This document shows positions 18,442 through 26,184 of a DNA stretch of 64,000 bases, piece after piece. The first letter of the stretch is position 1. Each line of letters begins with the position of its first letter. Below the pieces are notes generated by a model. It had not been told where the DNA came from, made no database searches, and saw only the letters and a list, made by a program, of their open reading frames with translations. Source of the DNA: CBDCPI01 sp965220245 (GTDB taxonomy: Bacteria > Chloroflexota > Dehalococcoidia > Lucifugimonadales > UBA3495); assembly GCA_965220245.1 (NCBI GenBank), contig CBDCPI010000011.1, positions 1 to 64,000 of the forward strand. Direction: 5' to 3'. Made by a program: the position numbers and the translations under genes.

Positions 18442-18780
18442 ATGAAGCCGCACCTCTACAGAGTGACCACCTGGGCAACCCTCATCCCAGTGGCTCCGGC
18501 AATCTTCGCCCTCGCCACCGGCCGGTACGAGCTGGGCCTGGTCCTCAGCATGCTGGCCCTGGCCCTCCACAGCGCGGTGGAGCCCGCGAGGAACCTCGCG
18601 GGCGGAAGAGAGGGAGAAGAAACACTCCGGCAAGGAGCGATGGTCCTGCTCGCCGCAGGCGCGATGACGACGACGCTGGAAGGGAAAGCGTTCCTGTACC
18701 TGACTGCGGCCCTGTTCACCATGGGGGTAACAGCGATGGTCCTCAGAATCATGAGGGAGAAAGAGAAGACGCAAACCTGA
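18442..18780 (+). CDS. Small polytopic membrane protein
   Basis: ATG 18442 follows AGAGGGA and opens a 112-residue frame with three or four hydrophobic segments (about 8-28, 30-50, 66-80, 85-105) and a charged C-terminal tail MREKEKTQ. The frame is open upstream to 18298 but that part is Arg/Pro-rich and lacks a ribosome site. No family is recognised. It may be co-transcribed with the 18027 gene. Confidence 0.5.
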   Translation: MKPHLYRVTTWATLIPVAPAIFALATGRYELGLVLSMLALALHSAVEPARNLAGGREGEETLRQGAMVLLAAGAMTTTLEGKAFLYLTAALFTMGVTAMVLRIMREKEKTQT

Positions 18781-19195
18781 CTTGTCAACGGCGATAGCGG
18801 TATAAATCCTCACTTCCGTCAACAGCCCAGCAGAAAAGTCACCGGCAAACCAACCGTACCAATCCTCCGCCGACCCCCGGAAACCCACCGGCAGCAACCT
18901 CCACAGTCTCACCAGACCACCCCGTCCAAGGAACACCCGGCCCACCACGGACAACATGACGGCTTGACCAAGCGACGGTCCCCGGCAAGAACAACCAGCC
19001 GGCGCGGACTCGCGAAAGGACAGAACAGGCCCCAGACGCCGGAACATCCGGACCCAGAGGGACACGAACGTCCAAACCCACAGGCACCCGAAACCCCGGG
19101 AACCCGGCACGAAGCGGCGCGTCCCAAAACAGGCGCGCCGCTTCGCTTTGTTTGAAAGAAGCGAGCCAAGCCGCAAAGAGAGGTCCGGAAAACCC
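18781..19195. other. Gap before ligA, no gene seen
   Basis: Only short Pro/Arg-rich frames are present. An inverted pair (GGCGCGTCCC at about 19110 and GGCGCGCCG at about 19132) is weak. The promoter of ligA probably lies here but I cannot place it. Confidence 0.3.
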
Positions 19196-21271
19196 ATGCC
19201 CACCAGCACCCGAATCCAAGCCGCCGCCGAGGAATTGCGCAACGAGATACGCCGCCACGACCGGCTCTACTACAACTGGCAGGTCCCGGAAATCACCGAC
19301 TCCGAATACGACAGCCTGATGCGCCAACTCCGGCAGCTCGAAGAGAAACACCCGGAGTGCCGGGACCCCGGCTCCCCCACCCAAAGGGTCAGCGGCGAGG
19401 CCGCCGCCGGGTTCCGGGAGGTCTCCCACCCCACGGCAATGCTGAGCCTGGGCAACGCCTTCGACGAGACGGAGTTCGCCGCCTGGCACCAGAGAATGGC
19501 CAGCCACACCGGGGACCCGCACCCGCCGGTGAACGCCGAGCTGAAGATCGACGGCCTGGCCGTCCGCTTGGTCTACGAGCAGGGCCGGCTGGTCCTGGGG
19601 GCCACCCGGGGCGACGGCCAGACCGGAGAGGACGTGACCCGGAACATCCGCACCGTCCGCAACCTGCCCCTGATACTGACCCCTCCGGAAGGAATGATCT
19701 TGCCGGACACCCTGGAAGTCCGGGGCGAAATCTATATGCCCAAGGACACCTTCCTGCGGGTGAACCGGGAACGGGAAGAACGGGGCGAATACCAATACGC
19801 CAACCCCCGGAACGCCGCCGCCGGGGCGGTCCGGCAGTTGGACCCCAGGCTGGCCGCCGGGCGGGGACTCCTGGCCTGGGTCTACTCCACCACCAACAAC
19901 CTGACCGGCAGCCAGCGGCTGAACCTGGAGGTCCTCCGGCAAATCGGCTTCCCGGTCAACCCCCTGGGACGCCCCTGCCGCACCGCCGGGGAAGCCGCCG
20001 ATTTTCACCGGGAAATGGTCCAGCGGCGCGACCAGTGGGACTACGAAGCCGACGGCATCGTGTTCAAGCTGGACAGCCTGGAGCAACAGCAGGCGCTGGG
20101 CAACACCGGGCGGGAACCCCGCTGGGCCGTCGCCTGGAAGTTCCCCTCCCAACAGGCGGCGACCCGGCTCCTGGACATCCGCATCAGCCACGGGCGCTTC
20201 GGCCGGCTCACCCCGGTGGCGGTGCTGGAGCCGGTATCCGTGGGCGGCGTCACCGTGCAGAGCGCCAGCCTGCACAACGAGGAGGACCTCCGCCGGAAGG
20301 ACATCCGCATCGGAGACCGGGTGACCGTCGAACGCGCCGGGGACGTGATACCCCAGGTGACCGGCCCGGTGGACACCGATAGGGAAAGGCCCCTGCCGGT
20401 ATTCGCCATGCCGGAGAACTGCCCCGGCTGCGGGTCCCCGGTGGAAAGCCCGGAGGATGAGGCGGGCCACCGGTGCCCCAACGAAAGCTGCCCCAGCCGG
20501 CTGCCGGAACAGCTGAAGCACTTCGTGAGCAAGCGGGCGATGAACATCGAGGGGCTGGGCGAGCACTGGTGCGAGGCCCTCACCGAAAGGGGGTTGGCGG
20601 CCAACACGGCGGACCTCTACCAACTGAGCAGGGAGGACCTGCTGAAGCTGCCCCGGATGGGCGGGAAGCTAGCGGACCGGATTCTGAGAAACATCGGCGC
20701 CAGCCGGCAGCGGCCCCTGGACCGGGTGCTCTACGGGCTGGGCATCTTCCGGCTGGGCCGGGAGGTGTCGGGACTGCTCTCCCAGCGCTGCGACAGCGTG
20801 GACGAGGTCAGCAAGCTCAGCATGGAGGAACTGAGCGCCATCGACGGCATCGGGCCGAAGATAGCCGCCAGCATCGTGGACGGGTTCCGGACGGACCGGG
20901 TGAAACAGACGGTCGCCGGCATGGAGCAGGGCGGAGTGAGAATGGGACGGGACCCGGCGCCAAGCGGCGCCGGACCGGAAAATATCATAAAACCGGAGGA
21001 GAACAACGGAATGAGCAGCCTTTTTGACAACCCCGATACCCCGAAATTCGACGGGCCGACCTTCGTGGTCACCGGCAAGCTGACCGGGATGACCCGGGAC
21101 GAAGCCGAGTCCGCCATCCGCGGGAGGGGCGGCAAGACCGGCTCCGCGGTGTCGCGGAACACCAACTACCTGGTAGTCGGGGAGAAACCCGGCTCGAAGC
21201 TGAAGAAGGCCAAGGAGCTGGGCGTGGAGATTCTCGACGAGGACGCCTTCTTCAAGATGATCGGGGAATAG
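19196..21271 (+). CDS. ligA: NAD+-dependent DNA ligase LigA
   Basis: Seals DNA nicks using NAD+. The 691-residue product is full length: Ia domain with HDRLYYNW near residue 21, the adenylation Lys117 in KIDG, the OB fold, a four-Cys zinc finger at about 405-430 (CPGC...C...C), helix-hairpin-helix repeats, and a C-terminal BRCT domain from about residue 614 (FVVTGKLTGMTRDEAE). ATG 19196 is chosen over the upstream ATG 19148 because the conserved N-terminus begins there and AAAGAGAGG precedes it. A complete ligA inside an element-like region suggests either element-encoded replication/repair or a captured host gene; whether the host has another copy cannot be seen here. Confidence 0.93.
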   Translation: MPTSTRIQAAAEELRNEIRRHDRLYYNWQVPEITDSEYDSLMRQLRQLEEKHPECRDPGSPTQRVSGEAAAGFREVSHPTAMLSLGNAFDETEFAAWHQRMASHTGDPHPPVNAELKIDGLAVRLVYEQGRLVLGATRGDGQTGEDVTRNIRTVRNLPLILTPPEGMILPDTLEVRGEIYMPKDTFLRVNREREERGEYQYANPRNAAAGAVRQLDPRLAAGRGLLAWVYSTTNNLTGSQRLNLEVLRQIGFPVNPLGRPCRTAGEAADFHREMVQRRDQWDYEADGIVFKLDSLEQQQALGNTGREPRWAVAWKFPSQQAATRLLDIRISHGRFGRLTPVAVLEPVSVGGVTVQSASLHNEEDLRRKDIRIGDRVTVERAGDVIPQVTGPVDTDRERPLPVFAMPENCPGCGSPVESPEDEAGHRCPNESCPSRLPEQLKHFVSKRAMNIEGLGEHWCEALTERGLAANTADLYQLSREDLLKLPRMGGKLADRILRNIGASRQRPLDRVLYGLGIFRLGREVSGLLSQRCDSVDEVSKLSMEELSAIDGIGPKIAASIVDGFRTDRVKQTVAGMEQGGVRMGRDPAPSGAGPENIIKPEENNGMSSLFDNPDTPKFDGPTFVVTGKLTGMTRDEAESAIRGRGGKTGSAVSRNTNYLVVGEKPGSKLKKAKELGVEILDEDAFFKMIGE

Positions 21272-21347
21272 GTCCCCGCCCGGCAACGGGCTGGCATTTC
21301 AGGGGCCGCTGCCCGGGCCGCCGGCGTGAGAACCCGAACGTGACCAA

Positions 21348-21420
21348 GGGTCTTGTATCTTGACATTGGCGCGGAGAATCTCTTATCGGGAGTGTTTGCA
21401 GGTGTGGCAAACCGGCAGGG
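21348..21420 (+). repeat. 73-bp inverted repeat, left arm
   Basis: The reverse complement matches 21760-21832 with two mismatches in 73 bases. The arms enclose a truncated IS110 transposase gene. Confidence 0.85.
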
Positions 21421-21634
21421 ACGCCCCCGCCAAGGCCGCCCGCCAGCGGGAGCTCCAAGCCCCCGGTGGCCTCCAAGACCACTGCCGACGGGTGCACAGA
21501 CTGCAACTCCGCTGCCAGGCCGCTGACCCCGGCCTCGTCGTAGGCGACACTCCAGACGGCGCCCGAAGGCCGGAGGGCCACTCCACCCGGTCCTTGGTCA
21601 CGTCAATGCCCGCGTAAATGGTTTCCTGCTCCAT
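21421..21634 (-). pseudogene. IS110-family transposase, 5' fragment with frameshift
   Basis: From ATG 21634 the frame reads MEQETIYAGIDVTKDRVEW, the DEDD-transposase start of IS110/IS1111 elements including the first catalytic Asp. After about 25 residues the coding potential moves to another frame, giving VAYDEAGVSGLAAELQSVHP and VVLEATGGLE, both typical of the family. Similarity ends where the left arm of the 73-bp inverted repeat starts. The rest of the gene, including the transposase_20 domain, is absent. It is a dead remnant. Confidence 0.75.
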
Positions 21635-21759
21635 ATTTCCTCCCGGTCAAGGGTTGGCCCGTTCTTGCAAAATGCGGGCTTGTCCGCCCAAGCAACTGTC
21701 CAGGCTCTGCTGGGAAAGGTGCGGCGACCACGCTTTCAAACGGCCTGCCAGGACCAAGA

Positions 21760-21832
21760 CCCTGCCGGTCTGCCACACCTGCAAACACTCCCGATAAGAG
21801 ATTCTCCGCACCAATGTCAAGATACAAGACCC
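21760..21832 (-). repeat. 73-bp inverted repeat, right arm
   Basis: Partner of 21348-21420, 71 of 73 bases complementary, separated by 339 bp. Confidence 0.85.
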
Positions 21833-21967
21833 TGCCGAACTTCCTATGGCAGTGTTGGTTTTGTCTCGCCACCGCAACTCTGGTCCTCCGAATATGAGCG
21901 CCGCCAGAGTTGAGACTTTTCCAGGGCAGCTAAACCCACCATGCGGGCCAGTTAGGATGTATGACCC

Positions 21968-22747
21968 CTACAGCAGCCGGTAGACAAATTTCGTTGTGCT
22001 GCTGGGGTTTGGACCTTCTACGTCGATTAACTCCACGCTGGCTCGTCGCGCCAATTCGCCTCTGCGGTCCGAAAGGGCACTGCAAACCGAGGGGTTGCGA
22101 TTCAACCATCCGAGTTGCTTGTGGACTTCCCCAGACACGATGCTGACCTCTCTCTCGCCCCGGTTGCGGGCCGGCGTGATCCATTCGTCGATGACTACTC
22201 TCCGGACATCTTCCGCCAGGGGAGTCTTTGGTTCGGGCCTTGGAGTGAACCTGCTATCCGGTGGCGGTGGCGCAGGTTCCGGTATCCCCATCACGTCCTT
22301 GCGGATATTCTCCACCGCCTCGGCCTCCGGCAGTTGGGCCGCACTCAACACCTGCACCACAGCGTAGAGGGCATGGGCCACGTCATCCGCCAGCATGTCA
22401 CCGGAAGGAGGGTGGGCCGAATTGTTGCGGGCAATCGCCACCTGTTGAAGCAAAGACCGAGTTTTGCTGTAGTTGTGGAACACATCGGCAAAGGCCCGGT
22501 CGAAGTGGCGAGTGACCACCGGGACGAAATGGTAAGGCTCCAGAAGATCCGCCTTGTCCCGTCTGGGGTCGTTGGCGGCGTCCCTGCGGAGATTTGACCG
22601 CTGGTTATCGGAGACGACGGCCATGACTCCCTGCTCCCACCAATTGTTGGGAAAGGCGGCAACCAGTCTCTGCTTCACAAACCGGCGCATGGCATCGGTG
22701 TAGAACTTGAGGCCCTGTACCAAGGCGCTGTAGTTTCTCTGTACCAT
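21968..22747 (-). CDS. Swt1-like HEPN-domain protein
   Basis: The 259-residue product matches the Swt1-type HEPN family: NYSALVQGLKFYTDAMRRFV at the N-terminus, NNWWEQGV near 34-41, HFVPVVTRHFD near 73-83, and the catalytic-type motif RNNSAH at 107-112 (R-x4-H). HEPN domains are often RNases in defence or toxin systems. The C-terminal 80 residues (WITPARNRGEREVSIVSGEV onward) resemble a winged-helix-like module. Its stop lies 38 bp upstream of the truncated oxidoreductase region boundary on the same strand. It could be a stand-alone defence gene; no partner nucleotidyltransferase is visible. Confidence 0.7.
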   Translation of the reverse strand: MVQRNYSALVQGLKFYTDAMRRFVKQRLVAAFPNNWWEQGVMAVVSDNQRSNLRRDAANDPRRDKADLLEPYHFVPVVTRHFDRAFADVFHNYSKTRSLLQQVAIARNNSAHPPSGDMLADDVAHALYAVVQVLSAAQLPEAEAVENIRKDVMGIPEPAPPPPDSRFTPRPEPKTPLAEDVRRVVIDEWITPARNRGEREVSIVSGEVHKQLGWLNRNPSVCSALSDRRGELARRASVELIDVEGPNPSSTTKFVYRLL

Positions 22748-22785
22748 CTTCTATCTCCAAACGAGGCTATCCAGGACCGGCAGCA

Positions 22786-23768
22786 TCAGCCAGCAGGCCC
22801 GGCAAACCGGTCCGGGGCAAACTGCTCCACCGGCAATTCGGTGGAGCCTTCGGTGATCAGGTCGGCAACAGCCTTCCCCATGGCGGGGCTCAACAGGACG
22901 CCTTTCTTGCCCGCGCCGGTGGCCAGATAAGCGTTGTCCCAGCCCGTGGCCCGGCCAACGATGGGCAACCAGTCGGGCGTTACCGGGCGCAAGCAGGCGG
23001 TGTGTTGCACCAGTCTCGCTTCAGCGATGCCGGGCATAAGTTTCACCACGCCCCGCAACAGCCGCAAGCGGGCAGACTCGCTGGGCTCCCGGTCGTAGCC
23101 GCGCCATTCTTCGGTAGCGCCGCACCATACCAAGCCGTCGGGCTTGGAGTACAAGGAACCGCCTCCGCCGGACCAGTCGTGGGACAAGGGGCCTCCGGGA
23201 ATTTCGAGCCTCAGAATCTCGCCTTTGAGCGGGTCCACCGGGAGATACGCCCCCAGCCACTGTTCGGCTTGCCGCGACCATGGCCCATTCGCCAGCACTA
23301 CGCTTTCGCAGGGGAGGACGCCGTCTTCCGAAACGACGCCGGTAACCCGCCCTTTGGAGCTTTCCAGGCCCTTGACGACGCCGGGCCGCACCGACGCACC
23401 CAATTGCTCCGCGGCGCGGGCCAAGGCCAGGGTGTATTGGTAGCTGTCCAACGACGCATTGCCTCGGGCGATAACCCCCCGGAGCACTTTAGGGGATAGT
23501 CTCGGCTCCAAGTCCAAAAGCTGCTTCCGGTCCAAGATGCTGACCTCGAAACCGTCGGCGGCAAGAAAGGCGTCGGCAGTCTCTTGAAGCCCGGGCAGTT
23601 CCGGTTCTTGAAAAGCCGCTTGAACCAAGGAAACGATGCGCCACTGATAGTCGATACCGGTCTCGTCAAGTAACCGGGGCCACAACTGTTTGTGCATCAG
23701 ATAGGATTCCATGGCGACAGGCCCAAGGGGTCCGGGGATCCCGATGCCATGGCCCCGGTCAAGAGAAT
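22786..23768 (-). pseudogene. FAD-dependent oxidoreductase (glycine/D-amino-acid oxidase type), N-terminus missing
   Basis: From about 23768 down, the frame encodes the DAO-family core: a GPLGPVAMESYLMH stretch, ASLDSYQYTLALARAAEQLGA, VVLANGPWS, LKGEILRLE, and the C-terminal ATGAGKKGVLLSPAMG that binds FAD. The Rossmann GxGxxG segment (some 45 residues) that must precede it is absent; upstream sequence is a 22-bp hairpin and then opposite-strand genes. The first in-frame ATG is 23712. The gene was therefore cut at its 5' end by a rearrangement at the edge of the element-like DNA. The remaining 320 codons have no stop, so the event may be recent. Confidence 0.75.
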
Positions 23769-23775
23769 CAAAACT

Positions 23776-23822
23776 CTGGGGAGAGCGGGGCGGCTGCCTT
23801 GCAGCCGCCCCGCTCTCCCCAG
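23776..23822. repeat. Perfect 22-bp hairpin with 3-base loop
   Basis: Bases 23776-23797 pair without mismatch with 23801-23822 around the loop CTT. The stem is very GC-rich and no T-run follows on either side. It sits exactly where the oxidoreductase gene loses its N-terminus. Confidence 0.85.
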
Positions 23823-23871
23823 GCCACGATGGCCATGACCAAAGGACACCCAACGCCAACAGAAGAGGCGC

Positions 23872-24252
23872 ATGATGATCGACCGGATAGTCAACGTGAT
23901 CGCCGGCAGCCGGCTTCAAGAGCTGCAGGAGCAGCTGGACCGGTCCCGCCGGAACGAGGCCCGGCTCATGGCCGACCTGGACGCCGAGCTCCGGAACAGC
24001 AACAGGACCGCACGGGAACTCCGGGAAGCCCGGATGAGCCGGGACGGTTACCGGCAGGTGGTCGAAGAGCTCCAGCGAAAGAACCGGGAGGAAGCCGCCG
24101 AGAGACTCATCGAGGACCTGCAACTGGAGCTGGCCCTGCGGAAGAGTCCGGGCTGCGCCCGGAGGAAGCGGATCGACGCCCGCAGCCTGCTTCTGGAGGA
24201 AATTCCGGTCCAGCAACGACAGCCAACAGCACCAAACCGCCGGGGGGCCTAG
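23872..24252 (+). CDS. Coiled-coil protein of unknown function
   Basis: The 126-residue product is largely helical from residue 10 to 95, with heptad-like repeats (LQEQLDRSRRNEARLMADLD and VVEELQRKNREEAAERLIED), ending in a basic, Pro-rich tail. GAAGAGG lies upstream of the ATG pair at 23872/23875. No family is recognised. Its style matches the element genes left of 21.3 kb. Confidence 0.5.
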   Translation: MMIDRIVNVIAGSRLQELQEQLDRSRRNEARLMADLDAELRNSNRTARELREARMSRDGYRQVVEELQRKNREEAAERLIEDLQLELALRKSPGCARRKRIDARSLLLEEIPVQQRQPTAPNRRGA

Positions 24253-24276
24253 AAGCCCGATTCGAGGAGAAGGACG

Positions 24277-24432
24277 ATGCTTGCCATATCCGATCTGGCC
24301 ATCTCCACCCCGGCGGACCCAAAAGAGGCCGGACCGGGCCAACCCCACGCCCGGCTACGCCAAGAGACAGAGCCCGAGAAGACAGTCAAGGACAGGCCGG
24401 ATCCGGCGAGGGCCGACCAAGCCGGGACATAG
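24277..24432 (+). CDS. Small hypothetical protein (51 residues)
   Basis: ATG 24277 has a strong GAGGAG ribosome site with seven-base spacing. The product is polar, rich in Pro, Asp and Lys, probably disordered after residue 12, and unlike any family I know. The stop is TAG. It lies between two other small element genes on the same strand. Confidence 0.4.
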   Translation: MLAISDLAISTPADPKEAGPGQPHARLRQETEPEKTVKDRPDPARADQAGT

Positions 24433-24488
24433 TCAAAGGCCTGGTCACCCGATACGGAATCAACGGAACCTCCCCGGAGGCAGACGCC

Positions 24489-24731
24489 ATGACCATCAGC
24501 GAAGCCCTGTATCACCTGGAGAACTTCGACCTGACCAGGAACACGCCCAAGGACCGGGCCCTGGCCGAGATGCGGGACCGGCTCCGGCACATCCGCAGCC
24601 TCAGCATCCTGGACCCCGGCTCGAAGCTCACCGAGACCGCCGCCAAGACCATCTTGGCCGAGGCCGACAGGCTGGACCTGAGGACCTTCGGCGCCAACCT
24701 CCATGACCTGCCAGCCACCAGGGTCCAGTAA
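24489..24731 (+). CDS. Small helical hypothetical protein
   Basis: ATG 24489 is preceded by GGAGG about nine bases upstream. The 80-residue product is charged and helical (MTISEALYHLENFDLTRN, then LAEMRDRLRHIRSLS). Protein-like residues continue in frame upstream for about 20 codons (IVKGLVTRYGINGTSPEAD), so a start before 24430 without a standard codon cannot be excluded. No family is recognised. Confidence 0.45.
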   Translation: MTISEALYHLENFDLTRNTPKDRALAEMRDRLRHIRSLSILDPGSKLTETAAKTILAEADRLDLRTFGANLHDLPATRVQ

Positions 24732-25405
24732 CCCTGGAACCCGGCGGAGAGAGACGCCGGTTCCAGCAGTACACAGAGACACAGACCGGATGGACTCGAC
24801 GAAGACGTTGACCGCAGCAAAAGTGGACAGCAGCACCCACCTCTTCGGGTGGCGGGACGCCGAGGGGACGAAGCGCCCTCTGAGGGGTGAGAGGGCAGCC
24901 AGCATTATTCCTGCACCAGCTAGACGGTACCCGGGAAGATTCGTCTCCTGCCAAGAACGCCTGCAACGCGAGGCTGTCGTCACCGCTCCGTAAAGAGCCG
25001 GCGGCTTACCCCCGGCCGGCCAGCGGGTCCGCTGGGGAAACCCGCCGGTGCGCCGCCTCCGGCGCCGGGCCCGGGAGGCCATCAAGGAATTACCAACCCC
25101 ATGAAAGCGGCCAGAGTCCGGGGCACGGTCAAAAGCCTGGCCGACGGGTACGGACCGTCGGGAAGCTCTAGGCATCTCCGAAGACCGGGTTTTCAGCTAC
25201 GATGCCACGCTCCCAAGGCGGCCGGAGACCCCCGGAAGACTTGCGAGTCCTCCATTTTCCGGGCTGCAATCCCCGGAACACCAGCAAACATTTTGCAAAC
25301 GAACTCAGCACATCCCCACAAAACCTCAGAGGGCTCCACGGTCTTTGCAGCTACAATTCCGGCCCTGAGAACATTCCACAAAGTCCCACAACCCCCGGGC
25401 GCTCA
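24732..25405. other. Element end region, no convincing gene
   Basis: A 67-codon frame from ATG 24790 (MDSTKTLTAAKVDSSTHLF) is possible but lacks a ribosome site. From 25200 on the DNA is AT-richer and non-coding with several TTTGCA-like motifs, as might flank an attachment site. I could not find an integrase. Confidence 0.35.
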
Positions 25406-25444
25406 GTTTACGAAACCGCTGCTCTGCCACTGAGCTACACCGGC
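25406..25444 (-). pseudogene. 5' half of a tRNA-Thr(CGU) gene, likely attachment site
   Basis: On the minus strand the sequence has a tRNA 5' acceptor strand (GCCGGTG), TA, a D-arm with GCTC/GAGC stem, and an anticodon arm with loop TTCGTAA, anticodon CGU for Thr. Similarity ends just after the loop; no T-arm with TTCGA and no 3' acceptor strand follow. The half-gene lies exactly where the element-like DNA gives way to chromosomal genes, as expected for the chromosome-side remnant of an integration into the anticodon region of this tRNA gene. Confidence 0.65.
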
Positions 25445-25996
25445 TTGGGGGACCCCTGCTTTAGCTTCCTGCCGCTAGTCATATCCACGAAGAACCGGTC
25501 AGGGTGGTGAATAGAGCCAACAGGGTCCATTTTATACCAATCGAGTTGGTTAGTGCACCGTAAGGCGCTTCAGGGTCTTTTACTGATGCGTGAATAAGTT
25601 TCTAAACTATCCCCTCCCCCGTCGTTCCGGCGAAGGCCGGAATCCAGGACCGTTCTCCGCCAGCTACGTTATTTACCCTCAGAATTTCTGGATTCCGGCT
25701 CAAGGCCGGAAAGACGAGGACTGGTTTAGGTAATCGTTCACGCATCAGTAATTGTCACCCCGAACGGGGTGAGGGGTCTAGAATTCCTCCGGCAAGCCAA
25801 GGTTGGTTCTGGACAAGGACTTTAGATTCTTCAGCCGTTGAGTTTATCCTGAGCAAAGTCGAAGGGCTCCTTCAGAATGACAATTGAAAGACCCTATAGG
25901 GCGCTTACCGTTTCTTTACCGTCAACCCCTATTGGGCTACACTGGCTTTGAAGAATGGCAGAGCATTAGTCTGGAGGCGCGTGGGAGGACTGCTTA
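25445..25996. other. Repeat-rich gap
   Basis: Holds MITE copy 1 (25581-25750), apparently nested in a palindromic repeat bounded by CAGGGTCTTTT at 25571 and its near-complement around 25883-25893, and a TCCTGAGCAAAGTCGAAGG-type short repeat near 25850. No gene is seen before 25997. Confidence 0.6.
25581..25750. mobile_element. MITE copy 1 (170 bp)
   Basis: Terminal inverted repeats TACTGATGCGTGAA and TTCACGCATCAGTA bound the copy, with TA at both edges, as expected for a Tc1/mariner (IS630)-type non-autonomous element. Internal GC-rich palindromes with CCGGCxxxxGCCGG recur in copies 2 and 3. No coding capacity. Confidence 0.8.
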
Positions 25997-26143
25997 ATGG
26001 CAACTATAAAAGACGGGAAGAACGGTCTTCCGCTATCTGGAGTTCAGGTATCCTTTGCAGTTAACGTCATTAAGAACCTGATAAAAGACCGTAAGCAGGC
26101 CAAGTCACGTCAAGACCATCCTGAAACAAGAAGGTCTGCGTGA
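25997..26143 (+). CDS. Small hypothetical protein (48 residues)
   Basis: ATG 25997 follows GGGAGGA with nine-base spacing. The product reads MATIKDGKNGLPLSGVQVSF then a basic helix VIKNLIKDRKQAKSRQ, and ends in TGA. No family is recognised; the ribosome site and composition support expression. It is convergent with the GMC oxidoreductase downstream. Confidence 0.45.
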   Translation: MATIKDGKNGLPLSGVQVSFAVNVIKNLIKDRKQAKSRQDHPETRRSA

Positions 26144-26184
26144 GTCATGCCACAATCAGACTGCTGGTACAGGTAACGATAAGT

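Noticed and set aside
18839..20623. 594-codon minus-strand frame over ligA
   Set aside because: Antisense shadow of a fully conserved ligase gene.
25370..25447. Intact tRNA-Thr gene
   Set aside because: No T-arm or 3' acceptor strand can be folded from the sequence after the anticodon arm.
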